Assembly: GCA_017161075.1 (NCBI GenBank)
Contig: CP046174.1
Location: 4,397,681-4,461,680 of the forward strand
Reading direction: 5' to 3'
From: Erysipelotrichaceae bacterium 66202529
GTDB taxonomy: Bacteria; Bacillota_I; Bacilli_A; Erysipelotrichales; Erysipelotrichaceae
Length of the DNA stretch: 64,000 bases
The translations under genes and the position numbers were made by a program. The notes under the pieces are model-generated. The model saw nothing but the letters and a program-made list of their open reading frames with translations, was not told where the DNA came from and ran no database searches. Shown in pieces: positions 55,272 through 63,990 of this stretch (the stretch's first letter is position 1; each line of letters opens with the position of its first letter).

Positions 55272-56510
55272 ATGCTTATACAATGTCCAGAATGTGAATT
55301 ACAGGTAAGTGATAAAGCAATAGCCTGTCCACATTGTGGTTATCCAATGAAACCTGATGCGGTACCCAGGAAACCTAGAAACAGGAGCAATAAACGTAAG
55401 CGCCTTCCAAACGGTTTTGGTCAAATAAGTGAAATAAAAAACAGAAATCTTAGAAAACCATTTCGTGCTATGGTTACTGTCGGTAAAACTTCTGCTGGAA
55501 GACCGATATGTAAACCACTAAAACCTCAATCGTTTTATGAAACATATAACGATGCTTATGCAGCATTAGTAGAATATAACAAAAACCCTTATGATCTTAG
55601 TGATAATATTACAATGAAAGAACTATATGAAAGATGGTCAAAAACTTATTTTGAAACATTAAGTGATTCGGCTATTAGAAATATCACATCTGCATGGAAA
55701 TATTGCTCCAGCATATATGATATGAAAGTTATTGACGTAAGGATAAGACATATAAAGGGGTGCCTTAATGACGGTGTATCTACTATAAACGGGGTGGAAA
55801 AGAAAACAAATGCATCTAGAAAAGCAAAAATTAAATCAGTAATGAGTTTAATGTTTGATTATGCTATTGAATATGAACTAATAGATAAAAACTATGCAAG
55901 AGCATTCAAATTATCAAAAGAGGATGTAAAAGAAAACAATAAGATTGATAAAAAACATATTTCATTCACAGAAGAAGAATTAAATATTTTGTGGGAAAAC
56001 GTAGAATCCATGGAATATGTGGACGTCATACTCATCCAATGCTATTCCGGATGGAGACCTCAGGAATTAGGACTTATTAAACTAAGCGATGTGAATCTAG
56101 AAGATGGATTTATCATTGGCGGTATGAAAACAGATGCCGGTAAAGAAAGAGTGGTGCCGATTCATTCCAAGATTCTTCCATTAATTGAAAAGAAATACGA
56201 AGAGGCTAAAAAATTAAATAGTGAATATCTTATTAATTATCTTGGAAAAATAAAAAAAACGTCAGGTATAAAACTTACTTACGATAGTTATAAAAATCAA
56301 TTTTGTAAAATAATAAGCAAATTAAACCTTAATCCAAAACATAGGCCTCACGATGGTCGTAAGACTTTTACTACACTTGCTAAAAAATACCGATTAGATG
56401 AGTACGCAATAAAATATATCATGGGTCATTCTATTAGTGATATTACAGAAAAAATTTACACTGATAGAGAAAATATTTGGTTAAAGGAGGAAATTGAAAA
56501 AATAAAATAG
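55272..56510 (+). CDS. Tyrosine recombinase integrase with N-terminal zinc ribbon
   Basis: A 412-residue integrase. Residues 1-25 hold a zinc ribbon (C5, C8, C19, C22: CPECELQVSDKAIACPHCG). Residues about 115-215 are the SAM-like core-binding domain. The catalytic set is Arg262 (SGWRPQELGL), Lys286, His360 and Arg363 (HRPHDGRK), His386 (IMGHS) and Tyr396 (KIYTDR). It inserts and excises the phage by site-specific recombination. It is transcribed divergently from the whole lytic block and stops at an intrinsic terminator. Confidence 0.95.
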   Translation: MLIQCPECELQVSDKAIACPHCGYPMKPDAVPRKPRNRSNKRKRLPNGFGQISEIKNRNLRKPFRAMVTVGKTSAGRPICKPLKPQSFYETYNDAYAALVEYNKNPYDLSDNITMKELYERWSKTYFETLSDSAIRNITSAWKYCSSIYDMKVIDVRIRHIKGCLNDGVSTINGVEKKTNASRKAKIKSVMSLMFDYAIEYELIDKNYARAFKLSKEDVKENNKIDKKHISFTEEELNILWENVESMEYVDVILIQCYSGWRPQELGLIKLSDVNLEDGFIIGGMKTDAGKERVVPIHSKILPLIEKKYEEAKKLNSEYLINYLGKIKKTSGIKLTYDSYKNQFCKIISKLNLNPKHRPHDGRKTFTTLAKKYRLDEYAIKYIMGHSISDITEKIYTDRENIWLKEEIEKIK

Positions 56511-56526
56511 CGTGTAAATAGAAAAA

Positions 56527-56586
56527 AAAATGCAGGAGGACTTAAAACCATCATTTATGATAGAATTAAACCTTCCTGCATTTCAT
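56527..56586 (+). terminator. Terminator of the integrase gene
   Basis: AAATGCAGGA (56528-56537) pairs with TCCTGCATTT (56574-56583) around a loop of about 36 bases; A's precede and T's follow, so it could work in both directions. Confidence 0.65.
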
Positions 56587-56590
56587 TATT

Positions 56591-56640
56591 GTGTAGGAAT
56601 AATATAGGAATTACCTACATTTGACAACTTTTAACAACGC
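56591..56640. other. Candidate attachment-site region (right end of prophage)
   Basis: TGTAGG (from 56592) and CCTACA (about 56614) form an inverted pair. CCTACATTTGACAA (56614-56627) is the inverted copy of the site before the integrase. Such short repeats flanking int can be recombinase arm sites. The core cannot be fixed without the left end. Confidence 0.35.
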
Positions 56641-56757
56641 TTAACAAAGTCGTAAAACACGATAAATAAAGGATTTTATGCACTATATTAGTATTTTTAT
56701 GCTTTTCGATATAAAACAGTTGAAAGGAGCTATACAGGGGATGAACGGAGTAAATAT

Positions 56758-57645
56758 TTAAAAGTCATACACCTGTTTCATGTCGTCAATGCGACCCTTA
56801 CTGAGGGGAATGCGTACATCCTCCATACCATTGAGCTTTAATGAATAGGAATTTCTTGTCCACTTCACGATTTCAACGACCTTTTGCATATTTACCAAAT
56901 AGCTTCTGTGTGAGCGATAAAAGCCAAAATGCTTCAATTTTGATTCCAGCTCCTCCAATGTTAAGGTACAGTAAAAGCTGCTCGCACGGACATGCAGATA
57001 GCTTTTCCCATCCAGACTCTCTATATAATCAATTTCATTTGGATTAAAAAGCAATATCTTTTCATCCATTCTTGCGGATATTTTCAAGGGCTGCTGAGGA
57101 TTTTCTAGCGTATCCATATTTTCAATCGTATGAAGCTCCTCCTGCTCATCAAGATAATAATGCTCTCCCGGCATCATGCATATATCCTTTAATGAATTGG
57201 AAGTAATGTATACTCGCCTTTTATCATCCTCCAGTGAACCAATCCATTCCATAATAATTTTTACATCATCCTGTTCCAGATTGCGAAGCGGTTCTTTTAC
57301 ATACAAAATATCCTTATGTACAATTATTTCTCTTGCACACATAACACGATAAATTTGTGAAGATGTTAACGCTGCATTTTTGGTATGACATAAGTCCTGA
57401 AGATGCATCATGCTGATTGCAGGCTCAAGCAAATCTCTGTGATTAGATAAATCGGCATAAAATTTCAGATATTCCTTTACTCTCATAGATTTGTAAACAG
57501 CATCCTCAATGGAAATTATTCCAATGGACGGATACAGCTTCAACAGCATTTGTTCGATATATTCAGCATAGTGATCCTTGCATTCAAAACAGAAACAACC
57601 GTTTTGATTGAATTCCAAAACATCCTGCAGCTTTCTTTGTTTCAT
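56758..57645 (-). CDS. LytTR-family regulator with degenerate ABC ATPase-like domain
   Basis: A 295-residue host protein. The C terminus (about 190-295) is a LytTR DNA-binding domain: EKILLFNPNEIDYIESLDGK, then FYRSHRSYLVNMQKVVEIV. The N-terminal part (about 60-175) follows the order of an ABC ATPase (VKEYLKFYADLSN; LTSSQIYRVMCAREII in signature position; ILYVKEPLRNLEQDD in Walker B/D-loop position), but there is no Walker A. It may sense or bind without hydrolysing ATP. Such LytTR-ABC hybrids occur in Erysipelotrichaceae-type Firmicutes. Confidence 0.8.
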   Translation of the reverse strand: MKQRKLQDVLEFNQNGCFCFECKDHYAEYIEQMLLKLYPSIGIISIEDAVYKSMRVKEYLKFYADLSNHRDLLEPAISMMHLQDLCHTKNAALTSSQIYRVMCAREIIVHKDILYVKEPLRNLEQDDVKIIMEWIGSLEDDKRRVYITSNSLKDICMMPGEHYYLDEQEELHTIENMDTLENPQQPLKISARMDEKILLFNPNEIDYIESLDGKSYLHVRASSFYCTLTLEELESKLKHFGFYRSHRSYLVNMQKVVEIVKWTRNSYSLKLNGMEDVRIPLSKGRIDDMKQVYDF

Positions 57646-58058
57646 AATGATTCCCCTTTTTTAATATTGTAGCCTTAGCGGCTTTCTTTTGCAAACAAAG
57701 ATATGCATTTATTTACCGAAAAAGCATGGCTATGATAAGAAAGGTCATTAAAGATGCTATCTGAAGCCTATATGTATATACCAGAAACGGGAAATGTATA
57801 GATCTGAATTCTTTTAACATTATTGTAGAGCTTATGATAATGTAGCAACAGAAATTAGTTCATCTTCCTTTTTAAAGACAATGCAAGACTCATTTGATTC
57901 TAGTTATTTTCAGGCAAGCCTGTTTCCTTCAAAATAGGCAGAAGCCTCAATCAAGCATTACAGCTGTACGTTTTGTACATATCTTTATACTGATTCTTTT
58001 ATTCACTAAGATTTTAAAACTACAATCATGGAAGTCTTATGCATTTGTCCTTTGATTT
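57646..58058. other. Intergenic region without a gene
   Basis: 413 bases between the LytTR and GGDEF genes. I see the SD of the LytTR gene (GGGGAATC) but no ORF, strong terminator or repeat. Confidence 0.5.
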
Positions 58059-60158
58059 TTATTCGATTGCAATCAGATATGTTGCGAAGGCATAGGACAG
58101 ATTACGAATTAAAGAAAGCTCATCCTCATTCCATTCATGAATCCTTCGATCATTCATACCGATAATACCAATAACCTGATGATCATATAAAATCTGATGC
58201 TGCAGAGTTGCCTGAATATGATAACGTTCATACTCATTCAAATACTGTATCTCCTCATTATGTATCTGATTCTGATAATACAGATGCCGTTCATCAAAGG
58301 ATTTGAGATAAACAGGATCCGTTTGAATATGCACATGTTTGCATGCATAGTTTTTTTCCAAGTCATAGATATAAACCCTTCCCATGGAATAACTATCATT
58401 CTCAAAACGTAATAAAAAGATATTTTTTACATTCATAGCCCTGCAAATAAACTTCATGGTCTGTGCAAGGAGTTCATCCTGCTTATCGAATACATTCAGC
58501 ATTTCAAATACCTTTGGTAATATATCGTTTACCGTCACTTCATGACGATCCTTTCGCTTCTCTTTTTTCTGCATAATCTGACTGAAATAATCATTTTTAT
58601 AAACAACAAATTGATCACGTCCGTTTGCTTTTGCTTCATATAGAGCATGATCTGCTTTCATAAAAATATCTTCAAAATCCTTTTCTGCATCGACGATGCA
58701 AATTCCCATGCTTACCGTTAAATGCCGGTGGTATCCGGTTAGCTGCATTGTTCTAATATTATCAATTATCCGCTGTGCATTTTTTTCAATATCATCGATC
58801 TGCTTAATATGTTGTAAATAAATACAGAATTCATCGCCACCAATGCGTCCAACCAGGTCATCCTCTCTCAGATTGTTTTGCAGATTGGCAGCTACCTCCA
58901 CTATTACCTGATCACCTACAAGATGTCCACAGGTATCATTTATCATTTTAAAATTATCTATATCCAGAATAAAGAACGCACCCTTCTCATTTTTATTCTT
59001 ATCACGGATTACATCCAGAACATGTGTCCGGAATGCTGTTTTATTTAACACCTCAGTGAAAGGATCCAGCTTATTGCTGCGAAGCAGCTCTTCATTGCGC
59101 TGTAAAATAATATGCTGTTCATATAATGCATTCTCCAAATCCATCTTATTCAGGATACTCTGTAAATTATTCCGTTTTTCCTGCTCTCTGGCTTTTCTGT
59201 TTAACCGATAGGCTTCCAGTAAATGAAGATACAATTCTTCCCTGGAACAAAACTGCATTGCCAATTCCACCTTGATATCCGCAAGGCGAGCAGAGTTAAT
59301 GGAATCCGGATGATGTGCCTCCATCTTTTCAAGATTGCGAAAGAGCAGATATGCCTGATCCTTTAGCTTCAAAGAAATACATATTTGAATGCAATCCATA
59401 TAATTTCTTACAGTATTTTTATAATCAGAGGATTTTGCAGCAATCTCCAGAAAATCATATAAGCATTGCTTTAATTCTGAAATATGTTTTCTATGCCATA
59501 GTTCAAAAATGCGCAGCATAATTCTATTTTCTTCCAGTACGATATGTTTATTTTCACTAAAATATTTTAAGAATACTTCATACCATGGAGCTGCCTCTGC
59601 GGCCCGGTTCAGCTTCATATAAACCATCAGGATATTTGTCAGAATAATACCGTCATTCAGTTCAAATTTCATATGCAGCTTTCTGCGTTCCTGGAAAGCA
59701 CGAATAAAATATTCGATTCCCTTCTCCTCACAATCTATTTCATGAAACAGGGTACCGAGGTTGTTGATAATAGCATAGTGATATTCAAATTCCGGATGGT
59801 CAATTGTCAGATAATATGCTTTCAGAAAATAGTGCAGGGAAGTAAGAAAATCACCAAGATCCGAATACACAATTCCCTGAAGATTGTGAACATAAGCCAG
59901 AATTTTTAAATATTCATTTTTTTCACTGATTTCTTCACTATTAAAACAGCTTTGCAGACACGCCTTATAATTACCTACTGAAAATTCATAAAATGCCTGA
60001 AAATATAATGCAGCAGCACTATAATATGTATCCTGATGCAGCTGTGCTATGTCAAGCAGCTGCCGGGCAGTCTGTGCTACTTCCTCCAGCCTTCCCTGCT
60101 CACGCAGTATGAGCAACTGTTTTTCCAAAGTAGCAGCTTCTTCCTTATATGCTTCCAT
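58059..60158 (-). CDS. TPR - GGDEF diguanylate cyclase with C-terminal GAF-like domain
   Basis: A 699-residue signalling protein. The N-terminal half has TPR-like helical repeats (about 20-330). A coiled linker leads to a GGDEF domain: ILDIDNFKMINDTCGH, then LVGRIGGDEF (440-444), with an intact RxxD inhibitory site (REDD) five residues upstream. It should make cyclic di-GMP and be product-inhibited. A GAF-like domain follows (about 530-699, RAMNVKNIFLLRFENDSYSM). ATG 60158 follows GAGGAAAGGC; a 17-codon longer start is possible. The gene is outside the prophage. Confidence 0.87.
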   Translation of the reverse strand: MEAYKEEAATLEKQLLILREQGRLEEVAQTARQLLDIAQLHQDTYYSAAALYFQAFYEFSVGNYKACLQSCFNSEEISEKNEYLKILAYVHNLQGIVYSDLGDFLTSLHYFLKAYYLTIDHPEFEYHYAIINNLGTLFHEIDCEEKGIEYFIRAFQERRKLHMKFELNDGIILTNILMVYMKLNRAAEAAPWYEVFLKYFSENKHIVLEENRIMLRIFELWHRKHISELKQCLYDFLEIAAKSSDYKNTVRNYMDCIQICISLKLKDQAYLLFRNLEKMEAHHPDSINSARLADIKVELAMQFCSREELYLHLLEAYRLNRKAREQEKRNNLQSILNKMDLENALYEQHIILQRNEELLRSNKLDPFTEVLNKTAFRTHVLDVIRDKNKNEKGAFFILDIDNFKMINDTCGHLVGDQVIVEVAANLQNNLREDDLVGRIGGDEFCIYLQHIKQIDDIEKNAQRIIDNIRTMQLTGYHRHLTVSMGICIVDAEKDFEDIFMKADHALYEAKANGRDQFVVYKNDYFSQIMQKKEKRKDRHEVTVNDILPKVFEMLNVFDKQDELLAQTMKFICRAMNVKNIFLLRFENDSYSMGRVYIYDLEKNYACKHVHIQTDPVYLKSFDERHLYYQNQIHNEEIQYLNEYERYHIQATLQHQILYDHQVIGIIGMNDRRIHEWNEDELSLIRNLSYAFATYLIAIE

Positions 60159-60213
60159 GCCTTTCCTCTTTTCTATAACGATATTACAGCTTTTCGACAA
60201 ATTTCGCACATGG

Positions 60214-60247
60214 AAAGGGAGCCATGCAATTTTGCATGACTCCCTGA
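60214..60247 (-). terminator. Terminator of the rpmH-rnpA-yidC-jag operon
   Basis: AGGGAG (minus strand, 60245-60240) pairs with CTCCCT (60221-60216) with an inner TGCA stem. It lies just after the jag stop. The U-run is short. Confidence 0.65.
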
Positions 60248-60250
60248 TTC

Positions 60251-60865
60251 TTATGCTTTTTCTTCGCTGTAAACGATTTTCAGACGTCGCTGATTACCTT
60301 CACCCTCACTAACGGTTGCTATATGCTTCATATTGGCTAAATAGTTATGTATAGCCTTTCTTTCATCCGCCGGCATAGGATCAAGAGTTGCATCGGTTTT
60401 TGTCCGCTGTACGCTTTTTGCAACTCGAAGAGCCAATGAACATACCTTTTGATATTTTTCTTCCTTATATCCGTTGATATCAATCAGAACACCGATACGG
60501 CGCTTAAACTCACTGGAAGAAGCAGATTTGAGCACTGTATTGATTGCCTGCAGTGTCTGTCCGTTTTTTCCAATTAGAATAGCATTGTTTTCAGCATCCA
60601 GATTTACACGGAAGTATTCCCCATCATCCACTACATCGATGGAAACCTCCATGTGAATACCTTCGAAATAGGTCTGCAGATACGTTTTCATAAATTCACG
60701 AATATCATTTCTGCAGTAAGCCGTTATGGTTGTTTTACTGCCAAGTCCGAGAAATCCTGAGGTTTCCTCTGTAACGGTATAGGTAAGCTCTTCAACGCTT
60801 ACTCCCTTGTCAGCAGCAGCCTGTTTCAATACATCTTCCAGATTTTTGCCAGTATACGATTTCAT
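60251..60865 (-). CDS. jag: Jag/KhpB RNA-binding protein
   Basis: A 204-residue protein with an N-terminal Jag-N domain (SYTGKNLEDVLKQAAADKGV, then EETSGFLGLGSK). A KH domain (AILIGKNGQTLQAINTVLKS; GxxG loop GKNG) and a C-terminal R3H domain (MPADERKAIHNYLANMKHIA) follow. It binds RNA and works with KhpA in cell-envelope and division control. Length and domain order are standard. It lies 12 bases after yidC in the origin-linked operon. Confidence 0.93.
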   Translation of the reverse strand: MKSYTGKNLEDVLKQAAADKGVSVEELTYTVTEETSGFLGLGSKTTITAYCRNDIREFMKTYLQTYFEGIHMEVSIDVVDDGEYFRVNLDAENNAILIGKNGQTLQAINTVLKSASSSEFKRRIGVLIDINGYKEEKYQKVCSLALRVAKSVQRTKTDATLDPMPADERKAIHNYLANMKHIATVSEGEGNQRRLKIVYSEEKA

Positions 60866-60877
60866 TCTGTACTCCTC

Positions 60878-61873
60878 CTAATCTTTGATAAAGAATTTGT
60901 GGATTACAATGTTCTGAATTACCCTTGCCAGAGAGTTTACCAGCCAGTAGAAGGACATACCAAGCGGCCAGTTGATTGCGAAGATGGCAATCATACCGGT
61001 ACTCATATACATCATCATGTTCATGGAGCCCATCATACCATTTCCGCCCTTTTTCTTAGGCTCAGCATATTTCTTCTCTTTGATATTTAATTTTTTCTTA
61101 CGATGCTCCTGGAGCCACTGCGGCATCTTGAATGACAGCAGCTGGAAGGCAACCATCAATACGAATATTACTACATACCAGTAATTTCCTAAATTAAATC
61201 CTTCGATCGGTGTCTTAGCCAGGTTGATTCCCTGGAAGGATCCGGTAACCACGCTGTAAGCACGCATGGTGGCCTGATACATACCCAGAATTACCGGGAA
61301 CTGTATGAATGTAACCAATAGCGTACCAAACGGATTGATTTTGTATTTGCTGTAAAGCGCCTGCATTTCCTGTGCCTGCTGCATCTTGGAACGATCATCT
61401 GTTTTACCTGCATATTTTGCCTGTATCTTATTCATTTCCGGCTGAATTGCCTGCATACGCTGTGACGCTACCTGTGATTTGATTGAGAACAGGAATATCA
61501 GCAGCTGAATCAGGAAGGTCGCTGCAATGATACCGATACCTGCATCACTGAAATCTGCTACAAAGTTAATCAGGAATGCAATCGGCCACACGATCAGCCC
61601 ATTGAACCATCCTTCATCTATTGCATCAGAGAACGTTGTTTTTTCGATTGTAATCAGATCATCTGCTTTATAATCCTTATACTTTTTTTGAAGCTCTTTA
61701 TCATCTGGAATGTCAACTTCTCCGCGCTTCACCTGAACGTCCTTGATCGTATAAATGGAATTGACGTATGTCTTACCATTTTGTCCACGTGGAACACTAC
61801 ATCCGGTCAGTGTAACGACCATCAGCATAACGACCAGAAGAAACTTCTTTTTGTTTCTAAAAAAATCTTTCAT
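60878..61873 (-). CDS. yidC: Membrane protein insertase YidC (lipoprotein form)
   Basis: A 331-residue insertase with an N-terminal lipobox (VTLTGCS, Cys25), typical for Gram-positive YidC/SpoIIIJ. Five membrane helices are visible, for example IGIIAATFLIQLLIFLFSIK, FGTLLVTFIQFPVILGMYQA and AIFAINWPLGMSFYWLVNSL. It inserts membrane proteins alone or with SecYEG. The Lys/Arg-rich cytoplasmic loop (HRKKKLNIKEKKYAEPKKKG) and basic C terminus fit ribosome contact. It lies in the order rpmH-rnpA-yidC-jag. Confidence 0.94.
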   Translation of the reverse strand: MKDFFRNKKKFLLVVMLMVVTLTGCSVPRGQNGKTYVNSIYTIKDVQVKRGEVDIPDDKELQKKYKDYKADDLITIEKTTFSDAIDEGWFNGLIVWPIAFLINFVADFSDAGIGIIAATFLIQLLIFLFSIKSQVASQRMQAIQPEMNKIQAKYAGKTDDRSKMQQAQEMQALYSKYKINPFGTLLVTFIQFPVILGMYQATMRAYSVVTGSFQGINLAKTPIEGFNLGNYWYVVIFVLMVAFQLLSFKMPQWLQEHRKKKLNIKEKKYAEPKKKGGNGMMGSMNMMMYMSTGMIAIFAINWPLGMSFYWLVNSLARVIQNIVIHKFFIKD

Positions 61874-61904
61874 CTTTTTGTCTCCTCGCTAAGTTTGCCT
61901 ACCT

Positions 61905-62231
61905 TTATATTTTAACTTTTTTAACCAATCTTTCCAAGAGTTTTTTGTTGTTTATATAATTTTCTTCATGATATTTAACGCGAACGAGTATAATCGTATC
62001 AAAATTCTCATTAAAAGTATAAATATCCTGTACCATCATGCGTACCTGACGCTTGATTTTATTACGTACAACAGCTTTTCCCATTTTCTTTCCTACGGAA
62101 ATTCCTACTCTTGCATGATCTTCTTTCCGCGGCTTTACATAAATAGCAAAGGAAGGACAGGTGTAAAATTTTTTATAATTCATGATCTCGGCGAACTCCT
62201 GGCTTTTTTTCACACGATATTCCTTTTTCAT
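61905..62231 (-). CDS. rnpA: Ribonuclease P protein component
   Basis: A 108-residue basic protein (MKKEYRVKKSQEFAEIMNYK) with the conserved RNP-binding segment VVRNKIKRQVRMMVQ. It supports the RNase P RNA in 5' processing of tRNA precursors. Its position between rpmH and yidC near oriC is the usual bacterial order. Confidence 0.95.
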   Translation of the reverse strand: MKKEYRVKKSQEFAEIMNYKKFYTCPSFAIYVKPRKEDHARVGISVGKKMGKAVVRNKIKRQVRMMVQDIYTFNENFDTIILVRVKYHEENYINNKKLLERLVKKVKI

Positions 62232-62392
62232 GCAGTTCTTCCTTTCTCTTTTCCGCTTCTTTGATGCCGTTTACTTCCTGCCATACGCTTTCACAACATC
62301 ATACGCTTAATCATAGCCTAAATCAGGTAAAAAAGCAATAACGTACGGTAGGAAACAGTCCAAATAAAAGGGGTTTTGAATATATTGGTAAA

Positions 62393-62420
62393 GAAAAAAA
62401 ATCACCCTGCGGTGATTTTT
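62393..62420 (-). terminator. Terminator/attenuator after rpmH
   Basis: AAAAATCACC (62420-62411 on the minus strand) pairs with GGTGATTTTT (62405-62396) with a four-base loop. It follows rpmH directly and likely limits transcription into rnpA. Confidence 0.8.
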
Positions 62421-62554
62421 TATGCTGATAACACTTTTCTACCTTTTGCACGGCGACGCGCTAATACTTTACGTCCTCCTACGGTAGCCATACGGGCTCT
62501 GAATCCATGTGTTTTCTGGTGTTTTCTTTTGCTCGGTTGATATGTTCTTTTCAC
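62420..62554 (-). CDS. rpmH: Ribosomal protein L34 (bL34)
   Basis: A 44-residue basic protein starting with GTG after GGAGG: (M)[19 protein letters not shown] then [20 protein letters not shown] and VLSA. Length and sequence are those of bL34, part of the 50S subunit. It was read directly from the minus strand; no longer frame is listed here. Strong promoter upstream. Confidence 0.97.
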   Translation of the reverse strand: MKRTYQPSKRKHQKTHGFRARMATVGGRKVLARRRAKGRKVLSA

Positions 62555-62610
62555 AAGAGCCACCTCCACTTCTTCTTTATCATTTTATACAAATTGAGCA
62601 TTGCTTTAAA

Positions 62611-62639
62611 ATTATACATAAAAACTGCATTAAAGTCAA
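62611..62639 (-). promoter_or_regulatory. Strong promoter of the rpmH operon
   Basis: On the minus strand TTGACT (62639-62634), 17 bp, TATAAT (62616-62611). The start codon of rpmH lies 57 bases downstream. Confidence 0.8.
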
Positions 62640-62908
62640 TAATTCATTGAAATTATTTGAAAATGCCTGAAGTGAAAAGTTACGATTTACATATAATTAC
62701 AGCAAATACCTATAAATATATGCTGTCTTTTATAGCTATAAGTATGATGAGGCAATGAAAAAAGTCCTTATTTCCACCTTAAATCCTCTTATATCTTATC
62801 AGCTTAAAAGATCACTACATTCATGGACCTATGACAGCATATATGCAAACAGCTATGCTTTTTTCAATTTTTATGCAATATAACACGCTATATACAATGA
62901 AAAAACAT
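62640..62908. other. Intergenic region without a recognised gene
   Basis: Upstream of the rpmH promoter I see AT-rich sequence, no clear ORF and no strong hairpin. Confidence 0.4.
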
Positions 62909-63292
62909 TTATTTGTCAAACCATGCCATTTTTCGACAGAACATATATGTAAGAATAGGAAACAGCGCGACGATTAAAATCGAAACGATAACAAATATAA
63001 AAATACTTGCCGTAAAAAACAATATGGTAGTTATCAGTGCCTGCAACAGCAGCATAATACCGTAGACGATTCTGGTCTCTATGCCTAAACTCATAACAGC
63101 ATACAGAAAAATAATTCGTGCCGCAACAAGGACAGCAGCGATACCAAAGAAGACAGACATAGAGGATACCTGATCCGCAAGCAATACAAAAGACAGTAAT
63201 GCCAGAAACAATTCCAGCAACAGACTCATCTGATATGTAGTTCCTAAACGGTGCTGTATCATGCGATTTGTACTTTTTTCAAACCAGCTCAT
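62909..63292 (-). CDS. Four-helix membrane protein, 127 residues
   Basis: ATG 63292 follows GGATGTG. It reads MSWFEKSTNRMIQHRLGTTY, then four hydrophobic stretches (LLLELFLALLSFVLLADQVS; VFFGIAAVLVAARIIFLYAV; YGIMLLLQALITTILFFTAS; FIFVIVSILIVALFPILTYM). It lies between the rpmH promoter and oriC. No family is recognised. A longer frame with 22 more codons has no SD. Confidence 0.65.
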   Translation of the reverse strand: MSWFEKSTNRMIQHRLGTTYQMSLLLELFLALLSFVLLADQVSSMSVFFGIAAVLVAARIIFLYAVMSLGIETRIVYGIMLLLQALITTILFFTASIFIFVIVSILIVALFPILTYMFCRKMAWFDK

Positions 63293-63359
63293 AATTTCAC
63301 ATCCTATTTTCAATTTATCCGGCCTATTTATTATATAGGAAGTTGAAAGGGAACACAAA

Positions 63360-63990
63360 TACCCTATGAAATTACATCTTCTTTCATATATTTACAGAGT
63401 TTTCAACCGATTTGCAGCTGCATGGTGGAAAACTGTGCCTTTATACAGTATAAAACCGGTATATGATGAGAAAATGCATAAAATCAGTGCCTGATTTAAT
63501 TTTCCACGATTCTTCCACAGTAAAAAAAACAGATGTTTTCCACCATATGTGGAAACAGTAGAAAAGTGTTATAAAGGCTTTATTTATCATATATTATGAC
63601 CCTAGATACATATGGAAAATTGTTTCTGTTCCCTACTTGTTTTCCACTTTTCCACACAAACACGGTTTCCACTGTCTTATTTTCCCCATGTTTTCCATAT
63701 GGAAAGCTGTGGAAAGTGGAGAAACCCCCTTATATATCAGCTTTATTGTACTTTTTCCTGTGGATAAATCATGTGTAAAAATAATAATTGCTATTTACAA
63801 TTCCATATACACCAAATTTCGGTGGAAAACTTATTCTATAGTTTTCCAGATTCTTAATAAAGCAAAAATCTTTTCATATTTACCATAAATATATAACTTT
63901 TTTTAGACATTTTTTGATTCCCAGCATCTTCATCAGAATAGCCGTGGTATTTTTCCACAATCTATAGTAAAATATAAGGTGCATGAAAAA
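63360..63990. other. oriC: Chromosomal replication origin (oriC) with DnaA boxes
   Basis: DnaA-type boxes include TTTTCCACG (63500-63508), TCTTCCACA (63511-63519), TTTTCCACC (63536-63544) and TGTGGAAAC (63548-63556). More boxes are TTTTCCACT (63640-63648), TTTTCCACA (63648-63656), TGTGGAAAG (63708-63716), a perfect TGTGGATAA (63759-63767), GGTGGAAAA (63821-63829) and TTTTCCACA (63951-63959). Most are the TTTTCCACA variant. A/T-rich stretches lie between them. With jag, yidC, rnpA and rpmH on one side and a probable dnaA on the other, this is the expected origin. Confidence 0.9.

Noticed and set aside
1..56640. tRNA genes, insertion sequences or a diversity-generating retroelement
   Set aside because: No cloverleaf, transposase or reverse transcriptase sequence was recognised on either strand.
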